Of a stretch of DNA of 64,000 bases, positions 35,051 to 44,035 are shown piece after piece. Within the stretch, counting starts at the first letter, position 1; the number at the start of each line of letters is the position of its first letter. The notes beneath the pieces are model-generated. The model did no database searches. It was given only the letters and a program-made list of their open reading frames with translations, and was not told the origin of the DNA. A program made the translations under genes and the position numbers. This DNA is from Candidatus Formimonas warabiya (lineage in GTDB: Bacteria; Bacillota; Dehalobacteriia; Dehalobacteriales; Dehalobacteriaceae): the NCBI RefSeq assembly GCF_002777255.1, contig NZ_CP017634.1:1066903-1130902 (forward strand). The letters are read 5' to 3'.

Positions 35051-35170
35051 TTAAAATGTTTTTTCTTCAAAACAGTCCAGGCAAATCATTTTATTGTCCC
35101 GAACTAAAGCAAAACCAAAGACTATTTTCCTTCCACAACAGGCACACGGTGTACGATAAAATATTTTCAT
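35051..35170 (-). CDS. 39-aa zinc-finger-like protein
   Basis: Starts ATG 35170 after GGGTAGGGGGTGGC; product MKIFYRTPCACCGRKIVF ... MICLDCFEEKTF. Two CxxC pairs (CACC, CLDC) 24 residues apart suggest one zinc site. It fits tightly between neighbours on both sides. Missed by length-limited gene calling. Confidence 0.65.
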   Translation of the reverse strand: MKIFYRTPCACCGRKIVFGFALVRDNKMICLDCFEEKTF

Positions 35171-35178
35171 GCCACCCC

Positions 35179-35361
35179 CTACCCTTCCATGGTTTTTGTA
35201 TCTAAATAGAGTTTTATTATTTCATCCTGGATCAAATCCACCAAATGAACTTTATAAAACTCTAAACTGTTTATAGCCAATTTGGGCCGGTCGAAAGAAT
35301 TCATAACAACCAGTTTTCCGCTACTCCTAATTTCCATAATCACTTGATATAAAGTTTTCAT
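35179..35361 (-). CDS. First gene of prophage structural operon, hypothetical
   Basis: 60 aa from ATG 35361 (AGGGGGAATTTGC upstream). Soluble, with no recognised motif (RSSGKLVVMNSFDRPKLA). It is the gene nearest attR and would be the first in the rightmost prophage transcript, 61 nt from the right attachment site. Confidence 0.6.
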   Translation of the reverse strand: MKTLYQVIMEIRSSGKLVVMNSFDRPKLAINSLEFYKVHLVDLIQDEIIKLYLDTKTMEG

Positions 35362-35421
35362 GCAAATTCCCCCTAGTTTTTTGCCTCAATTTTACCACTT
35401 TTTAGTTTCGTAAGTGTACTA

Positions 35422-35449
35422 AATTCTATGAATAATAATTATGTAAACT
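35422..35449 (+). other. Right attachment site (dif-like) of the prophage
   Basis: Shares its last 19 bases plus two following (35431-35451) with dif at 28772-28792, including the XerD arm TTATGTAAACT. The XerC-side arm differs (AATTCTATG instead of ACTTCC), as expected if the phage brings its own XerC half-site. Confidence 0.8.
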
Positions 35450-36096
35450 AGAAAGTTTTTTGATGCTTGGGAGGAGTCTTCTGGACCCGCTCCTCAGAGT
35501 ATTTCGGTCAATTGTAATTCCTTTAAAACATCTGCTAATTCCCTCATGAGTTACCCCGATCTTTATTTGACCTTCAGCATTAATCCATGTCGAAATACGC
35601 AAGGTTCAGTTCATTTTACCGATGCGAGGATCAAATAATACGATAAACTACGACGCTCTAATTTGCCCTGTAGGCCGTTATAATGACGTGGTAAGGTATT
35701 TTCCACCTCGCAAAGATATCTAGGGTCCTTACAATGCACTTTAAAACCCAACTCATTATGTTGATTATTGTGTGCTTATATTGGCATATATCATGAGAAA
35801 TCAAAAAGTTCTTGCTCATATTTGTTAATCAGGTTTTATTCTCCTTTTTTGGCGGAACAACAGTCAATCAACATAGACCATAATGCCCACCTATTTTTCA
35901 GGTCATTCTTCCCTCCCAAATTTTTAAATTATCTAGTTATGTAAACTAGATAATTTTAATATAATTTATTCTAAACCTGCCTTATATCTTTTCTTAAAAC
36001 TATCAACTGATGCAGTATACCCTGTTGCCAAAAAACACTGGCACCCAAGGGTAAAATAACAAGGGGCAGAGCATGAAAAACTTCCTTCCATTAAAA
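35450..36096. other. Gene remnants and no intact gene
   Basis: About 650 bp between prophage and the metabolic operon. On the minus strand short open stretches (35655-35770, 35510-35620) read like broken pieces of a protein (KVHCKDPRYLCEVENTLPRH; RISTWINAEGQIKIGVTHEG) interrupted by stops and frame changes, so this is probably a decayed gene or IS. No family was recognised. Confidence 0.4.
35926..35956. repeat. Palindrome containing a third XerD-like half-site
   Basis: AAATTATCTAGTT-ATGTA-AACTAGATAATTT: a perfect 13-bp inverted repeat whose centre contains TTATGTAAACTAG, the same 13 bp as in dif and attR. Confidence 0.6.
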
Positions 36097-36155
36097 AATA
36101 GGGTGAAACTCCTTACTGTTACTAGACTGGAGAGAAAGGAGTTAATCACCCTATT
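36097..36155 (-). terminator. Hairpin at 3' end of the RuBisCO-like operon
   Basis: AATAGGGTGA+AACTCCTT pairs with AAGGAGTT+TCACCCTATT (18 bp with a bulge) 25 nt downstream of the last gene. Long stem, poor T-tail for the minus strand, so it may act as an RNA-stabilising hairpin as well. Confidence 0.55.
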
Positions 36156-36179
36156 CTACTTGAAATGAGAACAGCTAAT

Positions 36180-37013
36180 TTAACTTAGCTTCATTGCTTT
36201 ATATTGTTGTGTGATTTTTACAATTGCTTCTTCAGTCGGGATTCTTTCGCCACTTGAGCCAGATGCGTAGCCCACCGCACTGGAATACTTGATTGAATAC
36301 TGAGCAGTTTCAACATCGCAGAAAGGACCGCCATGGGTTAAGACATTGATATCGGGATTCACACCTTTTGCAGCCTTGATCATCTCTTGCACATCCTTAG
36401 TTGCTTTCTCCAGTGAGATTACTTCAGACTCCCCCGACATTCCACCGGTAGTCACACCGATCATAGCTCCTAGAATGTCAGCCCCAGCCTTTGCCATTGT
36501 ACAAGCCTCTTGTGGAGACATTACCCAGGCAATGGTAAAGATGTTTTTGGCTCTGGCGCGTCGAATTAATTCAACTTCAGTTGAAAAACCCAGCCCTGCA
36601 CGTTCCAACTGATTGGCAAAGTATTCTCCATACAACCCAACAAAGGGTTCATTTGTCACGCCTGAAAAACCCATTTGAACGACATGATCAAGAAACGAAT
36701 CCATGTCCAAAGCAGGATCATGTGCGCCAATTCCCGCAATACAAGGGGTACTTTTAACGGTTGGAAGAATCTCCTTAGACATGTTGAGCAGATGCTCATT
36801 AGCATTGCTGTACGGTAACCAAGCCATTAAGGAGGGTATGCCGCGCATTCGATATATTGCTGTGGAGTACACACCAATAAGATCCGCTCCGCCCTTCTCT
36901 GCACATTTTGCTGTAAGCCCACTGCCTGCGCCGAACATAATTAGGGGTTTGCCGGATTTTATTTGTCCGTGCAACCTCTCCATAATCTGTTCACGAGAGT
37001 ATCTTTGTGCCAT
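36180..37013 (-). CDS. PEP-hydrolase-like TIM-barrel protein (PF09370 type), copy 2
   Basis: 277 aa from ATG 37013 (GGGGGTACGGTG upstream); the frame back to 37076 overlaps the UPF0261 gene. GKPLIMFGAGSGLTAKCAEKGGADLIGVY and MSKEILPTVKSTPCIAGIGAHDP identify the family annotated as phosphoenolpyruvate-hydrolase-like, which is also the C-terminal half of plant Tm-1. True reaction unknown. It is a clear paralogue of the 38456 product (GGADLxGVY, YRM, YxNAN, HGGP in both). Last gene of the operon. Confidence 0.85.
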   Translation of the reverse strand: MAQRYSREQIMERLHGQIKSGKPLIMFGAGSGLTAKCAEKGGADLIGVYSTAIYRMRGIPSLMAWLPYSNANEHLLNMSKEILPTVKSTPCIAGIGAHDPALDMDSFLDHVVQMGFSGVTNEPFVGLYGEYFANQLERAGLGFSTEVELIRRARAKNIFTIAWVMSPQEACTMAKAGADILGAMIGVTTGGMSGESEVISLEKATKDVQEMIKAAKGVNPDINVLTHGGPFCDVETAQYSIKYSSAVGYASGSSGERIPTEEAIVKITQQYKAMKLS

Positions 37014-37027
37014 CACCGTACCCCCAA

Positions 37028-38365
37028 TCACACAGATTGAACATATGCCAAATCGCTGCGGGAATTCTTTTCCCATTTGCCATTCAACATATCGGATAAA
37101 ATCCCTGACATCAGATCGGAAAATTCCGGTTCATTCATATGTTTATCGACGATTAATAATTCAATATTTGGCTTATCCAGATTTAGATAATCCTTCAGGC
37201 CATCAATAAAGCGCTTGCTTCTTAATGACCATTCGGGCTTATCCGGATCGGCTATCCAGGTTGGTCCTGCACTCGGGCCTGCCCAACCAAGATTTTTATC
37301 AGGTATCTTCAGATCGCAGGCACCCCACCCGCGCATGGGTACACAGATAACCGCAGGTCCTGTAGCTTCGTTTAATTTCTTGGCCATATTCTCGGCAATA
37401 CGATACGCTTCTTCCGGAAGAATGCCAATACATGTTACGTTTGGATTATGTTCATAAATAGAACGGCCTGGAAGGTGTATTTGGTTCATATAATGCTCAG
37501 GTATCGTATTCTTAGGCCCAAAATTAATCAGGTCTAGCCCTCCGGGAGCAATGACCTGCGGGATGCCTTTTCGGCTGGCAGCCGTTAACCTGTTAGGCCC
37601 TGCACTTAAGACACCACCTAGCATTTCGTCGGCAATTTCATGTGTGGTAATGTCCAGGATCCCCTTAATAAAACCGTCATCAATCAATTGCTCCATGGAC
37701 ATGCCGCCCGAGCCTATGGCATGATTAACCATCACCTCGTAGCCTTGTTCCTCCATGAACTTGGATGCCCGCAATACACAGGGCGTCGTCACACCAAACA
37801 TCATACAGCCTATCATTGGTTTATCATTTTGAGTATCAATTTTAGGTGAATTTGCCATTCCGACAATGGCACCCGCAGCATTGGTTAAGATCCTCTTGGT
37901 TAAAGTATTAATCCCTGCTTCTGCAATCGGATACATCATACAAATGTCTTTCGTGCCAACATAGGGACGAACATCACCGGATGTCATTGTCGTGACCATA
38001 AGTTTGGGGATACCGATGGGCATACTCTGCATAATAGCCGTTCCAATGCTTGCGCCCATGGAGCCTCCACAGACGATAATTCCGTCAACTTCTCCCTGAT
38101 TCACCAATCTGTTCACATACTTAATAGCCCCTTCAGTCACCCAAGTTGAGGCCTGATAACGATCTACCTTATAAACATCCTCCGGCTTTTTTTCGATCCC
38201 GGACAGGATTTCACTCAACCCGATATCAGCCCATCCAACTTCTTTTCCCACACTCAGTTCTAGAATAGTAGGTACTCCGCCGGCAGCAGCCACCTGCTGT
38301 GCCAGATATTTGATTTCCTCTCCCTTCGTGTCAAGAATACCTGCAACAAGGATTTTAGCCTTCAT
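37028..38365 (-). CDS. UPF0261 / Tm-1-like ATP-binding domain protein
   Basis: 445 aa. VAGILDTKGEEIKYLA at the N-terminus and GIIVCGGSMGASIGTA, LMVTTMTSGDVRPYVGTKDI, MFGVTTPCV, and VIAPGGLDLINFGP are hallmarks of UPF0261 proteins, homologous to the N-terminal half of tomato Tm-1, which binds ATP. Bacterial function is unknown; co-occurrence with the PEP-hydrolase-like barrel is common, and here it lies between two of them, 14 nt from one and 90 nt from the other. No signal peptide. Confidence 0.88.
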   Translation of the reverse strand: MKAKILVAGILDTKGEEIKYLAQQVAAAGGVPTILELSVGKEVGWADIGLSEILSGIEKKPEDVYKVDRYQASTWVTEGAIKYVNRLVNQGEVDGIIVCGGSMGASIGTAIMQSMPIGIPKLMVTTMTSGDVRPYVGTKDICMMYPIAEAGINTLTKRILTNAAGAIVGMANSPKIDTQNDKPMIGCMMFGVTTPCVLRASKFMEEQGYEVMVNHAIGSGGMSMEQLIDDGFIKGILDITTHEIADEMLGGVLSAGPNRLTAASRKGIPQVIAPGGLDLINFGPKNTIPEHYMNQIHLPGRSIYEHNPNVTCIGILPEEAYRIAENMAKKLNEATGPAVICVPMRGWGACDLKIPDKNLGWAGPSAGPTWIADPDKPEWSLRSKRFIDGLKDYLNLDKPNIELLIVDKHMNEPEFSDLMSGILSDMLNGKWEKNSRSDLAYVQSV

Positions 38366-38455
38366 TCTATCTCGCCTCTCCTCCTATTTTACCAATATTT
38401 CTTGTACCAAGTAAAAATTATTAGAAGACGCATGAATTATGGAAGTGTAGTCAGA

Positions 38456-39298
38456 TCACTTTCTAAGGGACTGATTTTTGAATTCCTTAACAGCTTCCGT
38501 CAAGGGTACTTCAATTGGGATACGCTCGATGCTGGAAGCTCCAAGGAATCCTACTGAATCAGTATGCTGATAGATATAAGCAGTATCTTGCGGTGATGAT
38601 ATAGGTCCGCCATGGGCAAAAATCAAAATATTCGGATTACCATTGCGCGCTGCTGCAGACATGCGGTTAACTAATGCTGCGGCATCTTGCAGCGAAATTT
38701 TTTCAGAGTATTTTGAGCCGATTGCCCCACCCGTTGTTAGCCCCATGTGGCAAATCATCACATCCATCCCTGCCTTGCCCACTATTTCTGCCTCTTCTTC
38801 GTTAAACGCATAGGCAATTGTAAACATTCCCATCTCGGATGCCAGTTTTAAAGTTTCAATCTCCTTGCCATAACCCATTCCAGTATCTTCAAGTTCTTGG
38901 CGAAAACGTCCGTCAATCAGACCAACAGTGGGAAAATTCATCACAGCGGAAAATCCCAAATCTACCAGGCTTTTCAGATATGGTCTCATTTCACGTGTGG
39001 GATCAGTACCGCAGATTCCCGCGATCATTGGCGCTTCCTTGATTTGGGGAAAAACCCGATGTGCCAGATCAATGACAATTTGATTTGCATTCCCGTAAGG
39101 CATCAATCCCGCAAGAGAGCCATTACCATCCATCCGATAAAGACCGGAATTATATACTCCTACGAGATCTGCACCTCCACGTTCAGCAAATTTACCCGAA
39201 ATACCTGTACCTGCGCCTGCAATAATGATTGGCTTGCCTTCAGAAATACTTTTCGTCAGCCTGTCTAGTACCTGTTTTCTTGTGTACTGTTTTGCCAT
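38456..39298 (-). CDS. PEP-hydrolase-like TIM-barrel protein (PF09370 type), copy 1
   Basis: 280 aa: AKQYTRKQVLDRLTKSISEGKP, then IIAGAGTGISGKFAERGGADLVGVYNSGLYRM, MPYGNANQIV, APMIAGICGTDPTREM, HMGLTTGG and IFAHGGPISSP. Complete single-domain barrel, paralogous to the 36180 gene. The GAGTGISGK and HGGP segments suggest phosphate or phosphoenolpyruvate-like ligand binding, as inferred from the family name. GGGAGGATCTCACG precedes the ATG; 51 nt downstream of the RuBisCO-like gene. Confidence 0.86.
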   Translation of the reverse strand: MAKQYTRKQVLDRLTKSISEGKPIIIAGAGTGISGKFAERGGADLVGVYNSGLYRMDGNGSLAGLMPYGNANQIVIDLAHRVFPQIKEAPMIAGICGTDPTREMRPYLKSLVDLGFSAVMNFPTVGLIDGRFRQELEDTGMGYGKEIETLKLASEMGMFTIAYAFNEEEAEIVGKAGMDVMICHMGLTTGGAIGSKYSEKISLQDAAALVNRMSAAARNGNPNILIFAHGGPISSPQDTAYIYQHTDSVGFLGASSIERIPIEVPLTEAVKEFKNQSLRK

Positions 39299-39349
39299 CG
39301 TGAGATCCTCCCTTTTTTTATTTTTTGTATTTATTTGTATTTATTCAAG

Positions 39350-40666
39350 CTAACCTTTTAAATCAAAAATTCCGCCTTTTGCTTCCGAATAAATTCCCCA
39401 AGCTTCAAGTGCTGCACCAAGCTCAGCATACTGTTTGCCTGCTTCCTCCAACCTTACCGACGCCATGACGGCATTTATTGCCTGACGGAACGCTTTTGCC
39501 CCTGCTCTCGGACCCATTGGATGACCATGGATGGCGCCTCCGGCCGCGATAATCACATCGTTACCTAACTTCTTAACGATATCTTCTACATGGCCTTGCG
39601 TGGTTCCACCACCTGGCATAGGAAATACCGGTTTAATGTTATGAAGAGAAGAAAGCATCTGATATCCTAACATAATAAATGTATCCATCATCATGGGAAA
39701 TTTGCCATATGGGCTAAGACCAATGATCATGTCTAATCCTGCAAGCCTTGGCAGCTTTGCTCCCACCAGTGAAGCACTTACTCCCGACCAGGGTGACTCA
39801 TAAACAGCACCTGTAAAATCAGAATGTGCCAATATTGGTACGTTAATGCTCATATCTTCTGTAAGCATATGCGCAGCATCCAAACCGATGGTGAAATAAT
39901 TAACCATCAAACAGTTGGCTCCCGCCTCTATGGCACGATAAGCATTGTCCTTAAGCTTGTCAGTACGGTCAGTAATATTAAATGCATAAAGAGTTTTTTC
40001 TCCCTTTTCCTCATCCGCACGTTTCAAAGCCTCCATAACCGCTTTCACACGATCAAGCAGTTTACAATGAGGTGCGTCCGCTACCAGTTCGTCATCTTTA
40101 ATGATGTCAACACCACCTCGCGCCGATTCATAAGCTAGCTGTGCGGTTGTGGCAGCATCCAAGCCGGTGCAGGGCTTAATCATGTTGTTGAGCAGAGGTC
40201 TATCGTAAACACCTAAAAGTTCTCTGATTCCCTGTACGCCAAACTTTGGCCCTTTAAACTGTGCCAAAAACATTTTCGGAAATTCCAAATCGATTAATTT
40301 AACTTTTCCAGAGCTTGAAATGTTTCCAATTACTGTACTCAGCATCATGGCAAATTGAGCCCCGAAATTTGCCCATGGATAGGCGATTCGAATGATAAAG
40401 TGTCTTTCACTAACATCCTTGGGAATCTCAATCTGGTATGAAGGGGCTTCATAGACGCCAACAACCCTGCCAATACATCTCTCCCGGACTTCAGGCGTTT
40501 CTGCAGGAACCTTCAACCAAGTGCCGGTAGTCTGTTCAACTGCCAAAGCAGCAGCAAATTTCATCATGTTTGTACTGGCTTTTGTTTCACAATAATAGGT
40601 TGCGATCATGAAACGATCATCATCTAATGCCTCGGGAAATTGACAAATAATCGGGTCAATATACAT
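39350..40666 (-). CDS. RuBisCO-like protein (form IV-type)
   Basis: 438 aa of the RuBisCO large-subunit superfamily. The carbamylated-Lys/metal motif is intact (GGVDIIKDDE, near residue 189), as is the first catalytic Lys in IKPCTG (near 162), but the second Lys of KPKLG is replaced and the loop-6 Lys of true RuBisCO is not recognisable, so CO2 fixation is unlikely. Characterised RuBisCO-like enzymes enolise or decarboxylate sugar-phosphate or thio-sugar-phosphate substrates. First gene of a four-gene operon; palindromic operator upstream. The substrate is unknown. Confidence 0.9.
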   Translation of the reverse strand: MYIDPIICQFPEALDDDRFMIATYYCETKASTNMMKFAAALAVEQTTGTWLKVPAETPEVRERCIGRVVGVYEAPSYQIEIPKDVSERHFIIRIAYPWANFGAQFAMMLSTVIGNISSSGKVKLIDLEFPKMFLAQFKGPKFGVQGIRELLGVYDRPLLNNMIKPCTGLDAATTAQLAYESARGGVDIIKDDELVADAPHCKLLDRVKAVMEALKRADEEKGEKTLYAFNITDRTDKLKDNAYRAIEAGANCLMVNYFTIGLDAAHMLTEDMSINVPILAHSDFTGAVYESPWSGVSASLVGAKLPRLAGLDMIIGLSPYGKFPMMMDTFIMLGYQMLSSLHNIKPVFPMPGGGTTQGHVEDIVKKLGNDVIIAAGGAIHGHPMGPRAGAKAFRQAINAVMASVRLEEAGKQYAELGAALEAWGIYSEAKGGIFDLKG

Positions 40667-40736
40667 TTCTTCTCCTCCAAAATCTGTTAATTAGGGTCCC
40701 CTTAATTACATAGTAACAGTGTTTAAAAATAAGACC

Positions 40737-40758
40737 ATATTGAAAATATTTTCAATAT
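40737..40758. promoter_or_regulatory. Palindromic operator upstream of the RuBisCO-like operon
   Basis: Perfect 22-bp palindrome with arms ATATTGAAAAT/ATTTTCAATAT. The same arms at the same length stand upstream of the PHP gene (51974-51995). Likely target of the SorC-family regulator encoded between them. Confidence 0.65.
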
Positions 40759-41137
40759 TTTTCCGTTAAAAATTGCTTCAATATTACCAATTCGGAAGAT
40801 TACCTTAGAATAATCATGACCACCCGCTCAGCGGGTGGTTTGCTCTAGCCCTATAAGGGCATGATACCAGGCTGAGCCTAAAGGCTCACTGTGTCAACAC
40901 CAATTTAAAACTGAACAAAATTTTCGGTTTAAAAATGAACACTTTGCCCTAATGGTAACCTAAGCCATGCTTTTGGTGAATCCCCTGAGGATGGATCCAA
41001 AAACCATCGCTTGTTTAGTCTTGACAGACGGGGTCCCCAGGCGTGGTAGAATGTTTAATGCGGCGGGAACTAAGCTTATACATGCTTTTAGGAGCCACCC
41101 CGTCGGTACCTTTTGGAGACCACGCATGGGGTGGATG

Positions 41138-41926
41138 TCAGGACCGATGGTTTTCTTCATTAACTGCTGTTTCGGTTGCTTTGAATACGAAACCGGCTTT
41201 TTTCTTTTCCCGTAGCCGGTACGATTCGCCACGAATCTGAAATGCCTTGCTATGGTGCAGCAAGCGATCCAAAATAGCTGTGGCCAGTGCAGCATTACCA
41301 ACTATTTCCGCCCATTCAGAAACAGAACGGTTTGATGTGATGATTATGCTTCCACGTTCGTACCGTTGAGCAACAATTTGCAATAATAAATTTGCACTAT
41401 GGCTATCCATCGGTTCAAAACCGAATTCATCCAACAAAAGGATATCTGTCTTGGTTAACATCCGCACAAAGCGTTTGGTATCACCTTTTTCCATAGCTTC
41501 TTTTGCTTTTTCTAAAAACTCATGACTGGTTAAACATAACGCCCGGTAACCCTTCTTAATCATTTCATAGGTAATAGCTAAGGCCAGATGCGTCTTTCCC
41601 ACACCGGGCGGGCCTAAAAACAAAATATTTTGGGCATCCCTGGGGAACTCCCGGGCAATCACATCCCGTATTCTCTTCTCATCCAGTGAAGGCTGAAAGG
41701 TAAAATCAAAGTTATCAAGAGTTTTGATTTGCGGTAACCTTGATTGCTGCAACCGGTTTTTCAGTGCCCTATCTGCTTTACCTTTTTCTTCTAGTGAAAG
41801 AAGGGTGTCAAGAAATGCGGAATATGATAAACTATCTCTAGCTGCATCTTCTAGTAAAGCTTCTAAATGGTTGGCAATTTCATTCCATCCCATTTTAGTG
41901 AGGCGGTCCGGCAGACTGTTAGTCAT
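41138..41926 (-). CDS. istB: IS21 helper ATPase IstB
   Basis: 262-aa AAA+ ATPase that assists the IstA transposase in target choice. Walker A LGPPGVGKTHLA near residue 108, Walker B ILLLDEFGFEP near 170, and sensor TSNRSVSEW are intact. It overlaps istA by 8 nt, the normal coupling. Because istA is broken, the element cannot transpose on its own unless IstA is supplied elsewhere. Confidence 0.94.
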   Translation of the reverse strand: MTNSLPDRLTKMGWNEIANHLEALLEDAARDSLSYSAFLDTLLSLEEKGKADRALKNRLQQSRLPQIKTLDNFDFTFQPSLDEKRIRDVIAREFPRDAQNILFLGPPGVGKTHLALAITYEMIKKGYRALCLTSHEFLEKAKEAMEKGDTKRFVRMLTKTDILLLDEFGFEPMDSHSANLLLQIVAQRYERGSIIITSNRSVSEWAEIVGNAALATAILDRLLHHSKAFQIRGESYRLREKKKAGFVFKATETAVNEENHRS

Positions 41927-42617
41927 TCCGACTCACCTCCTCCAGAAGCTGTTCATACCATGCTAGAGATCGGGCAGTTGCTTCAGGAGCTTGCGAAATG
42001 CGGGAAGAGGTGGCAAAACTCGTTAACCCGTTAGCTTGCTCCTTTTTCATTTGTTTCTCAGAAGAATTAGCGATCACTAATTTAAATGGATTGCCGGTTA
42101 GTTTGTGCTCAGCAATAATATTACCATCATAGCGAACATGAAAGGTATTAGTATCGATATACCGGATTTCAACGTCTTTACCACCAAGGGCGTTGGAAAT
42201 TGGATAAAGCCGACCTTCAACACTGATATGCCCACTGGGAGAGACCTTTCGTTTTTCCCATTCTTCCACCAGATATTCCGGTTGTTTGCCCCAAGGGAGT
42301 AGTTCGGATGTTTCCTCGGAAAACCTTTCCTTGGGCGGCATACCTGTTGTACCGTTAGGTAAATTGTTTGCTGTTTTCTCTAACCAACGTAGAGCATCAT
42401 GATTCCAGTTTTCTAAGGTTTGTCCGCTTCTTATGCGAGGAAGAAAATTTTTTCGTACATAACCCGCAAAATTTTCAACTTTCCCTTTGGATCGGGGTTT
42501 TCCGGGCGTACATAGTCTGACTTCGAAACCATAATAGTCACTAAAATCGGCAAACTGCTTGGTTAAAATGATTTCATTTGCTAATCTTCTTTGGACAACT
42601 GTTTTCATATTGTCGAA
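41919..42617 (-). pseudogene. istA: istA, 3' part (IS21 transposase, interrupted)
   Basis: Encodes the C-terminal 232 residues, starting FDNMKTVVQRR, with catalytic-core and beta-barrel regions (GKVENFAGYVRKNF, EWEKRKVSPSGHISVEGRLYP). Joined to 48547-49101 it gives an in-frame 417-aa IstA with the family's conserved VFDNMKTVV motif restored across the junction. Confidence 0.9.
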
Positions 42618-42639
42618 GTTATTCCGTATTCGGAATAAT

Positions 42640-42728
42640 TATGATTATGCCGCAGAAATGATTATCGGTGATGCATACAGCAAAGCCGCCTGAAATCAGC
42701 ATTCTTTTTAAAAAGTGCGGAATAATTT
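42640..42728 (+). repeat. RIT left inverted repeat, 89 bp
   Basis: Begins TATGATTATGCCGCAG and ends GTGCGGAATAATTT; appears identical to the reverse complement of 48458-48546. Confidence 0.88.
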
Positions 42729-42862
42729 AAATAAAGCTTGTCGATACTTTCGTATACAATACCTAAAACGGAAGTGATAATATACCTCAAATATCTGACC
42801 ATATAAATCTATCGAAAGAGCTGAAAAGTATCCCTATCTCAGAACTAATTGAGAAAGGAAAA

Positions 42863-44035
42863 TTGCAGGTCAAAGCAAAAGGTTACTCTCAGTCTACAAT
42901 ATGGCATTACAATGAAAGGTTCCGCGACCTGCAACATGGCGCAGCGCTATTTGGCACAGAAAAACTCTCAGGAGAGTTTATTGCTCAATACATTAAAGAA
43001 GGAAAGCAAAAGAGTCCCAAGCTTACCGGCAGCAGTGTCCAAAGAAAATCGCTTCTTAATTTGATTGCAACAGCAGTTAATACTGCCCATATTTTCGTAA
43101 ACGGAAATGAAGCTGATAATATCCAAATCAAGTCTCTCCGGGAAAATCTACATTCCTATGAACAACATCTCAGAGATCAAGAAAAAAGGTATGAAACGAT
43201 AAAATCATATCTTCAGGTAGCAACAAAATTCCTACTTTATCTGGATAGGATTAAAAAGAGCAATCCTACTGAGGTCATGGTAATTGATATCCGAGAATTC
43301 ATAACTGATTTAAGTAGTAAATGGTCACCGAGGAGCATGCGGATTGTTCCGTCACTTCTAAAAACCTATCTGAAATTTGCAGAATATCCCATAGACATCG
43401 TGCTTTTTTCGAGCTTTCGAACCCCCTGTAAAAGCAAACCTGTTCGCGCAATGAGTTTTGAAAATACAGAGGCTCTTTGGAAATATATCGAGGGCGATGA
43501 TGGGGATTTAAGATCAAAAGCGATAATGACAATACTGCTTGCAACCGGCATGAGGCCAGTGGACATTACCGAACTCAAACTTGATGATATTAACTGGGAC
43601 AATGACAACATCAGCTTTATTCAAAGCAAAACAGGCGAGGGTATGAATATTAAACTCTTTCCTGTGATGGGTTCAGCGATTATCAGATATATTACCGAAG
43701 AACGCCCTAAAGGAACAGGATCTAAACTAATTTTTCTCACAAAAAAGGCTCCATACCGCAGACTCACTCCATCCATTTGTGGTCACATTTTGAAAGTTGC
43801 CTTAGAAAAAATCGGCGTCGCTTTTGTTGCAAACGGTCTTCATTGTCCTAGAGCAGTCAGGCGCAGTTTAGTATCACGAATGATTGCAAAAGGTGTCCCT
43901 GTACAAAAGGCTGCGGCGGCAATCGGGCATGTAGATGAAAAATCTGTTGATTTGTATACTGAACTGGATGTGAAAAAGATGAGATCTATTTGTCTGCCTA
44001 TACCGAATCCTATGAAAGAGTGGTTGTCAACCTAA
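42863..44035 (+). CDS. RIT recombinase A (tyrosine recombinase)
   Basis: 390 aa from TTG 42863 (AAAGGA upstream). N-terminal core-binding domain, then the catalytic domain: first Arg in LLATGMRPVDITEL (near 240), HCPRAVRRS (near 330), IGHVDEKSVDLYTEL with His and the Tyr nucleophile. The frame is open for a further 32 codons upstream with family-like sequence but no standard start, so the N-terminus is uncertain. Its stop overlaps the next start (TAATG). Confidence 0.9.
   Translation: MQVKAKGYSQSTIWHYNERFRDLQHGAALFGTEKLSGEFIAQYIKEGKQKSPKLTGSSVQRKSLLNLIATAVNTAHIFVNGNEADNIQIKSLRENLHSYEQHLRDQEKRYETIKSYLQVATKFLLYLDRIKKSNPTEVMVIDIREFITDLSSKWSPRSMRIVPSLLKTYLKFAEYPIDIVLFSSFRTPCKSKPVRAMSFENTEALWKYIEGDDGDLRSKAIMTILLATGMRPVDITELKLDDINWDNDNISFIQSKTGEGMNIKLFPVMGSAIIRYITEERPKGTGSKLIFLTKKAPYRRLTPSICGHILKVALEKIGVAFVANGLHCPRAVRRSLVSRMIAKGVPVQKAAAAIGHVDEKSVDLYTELDVKKMRSICLPIPNPMKEWLST

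Larger units (their letters stand above)
28763..35449 (-). mobile_element. Inovirus-like (filamentous phage) prophage integrated at dif
   Basis: About 6.7 kb of AT-rich DNA bounded by dif (28763-28790) and a second site sharing its central and XerD half (35422-35449). It holds the filamentous-phage gene set on the minus strand: SSB-like protein, small membrane coat proteins, two major coat genes, a secreted adhesin, a Zot/pI ATPase and a rolling-circle Rep, plus one plus-strand repressor. No integrase is present, so it would use host XerCD, as do CTX-type phages. Confidence 0.9.

Noticed and set aside
39350-40666. True CO2-fixing RuBisCO
   Set aside because: Second Lys of the KPKLG motif is replaced and no loop-6 Lys was recognised; no phosphoribulokinase nearby. 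The SpoVK/CbbX-like ATPase at 24691 is explained by sporulation synteny instead of RuBisCO activation.
43990-44034. TTG start for recombinase B
   Set aside because: ATG 44035 overlaps the preceding stop in a TAATG coupling and fits the protein start better.
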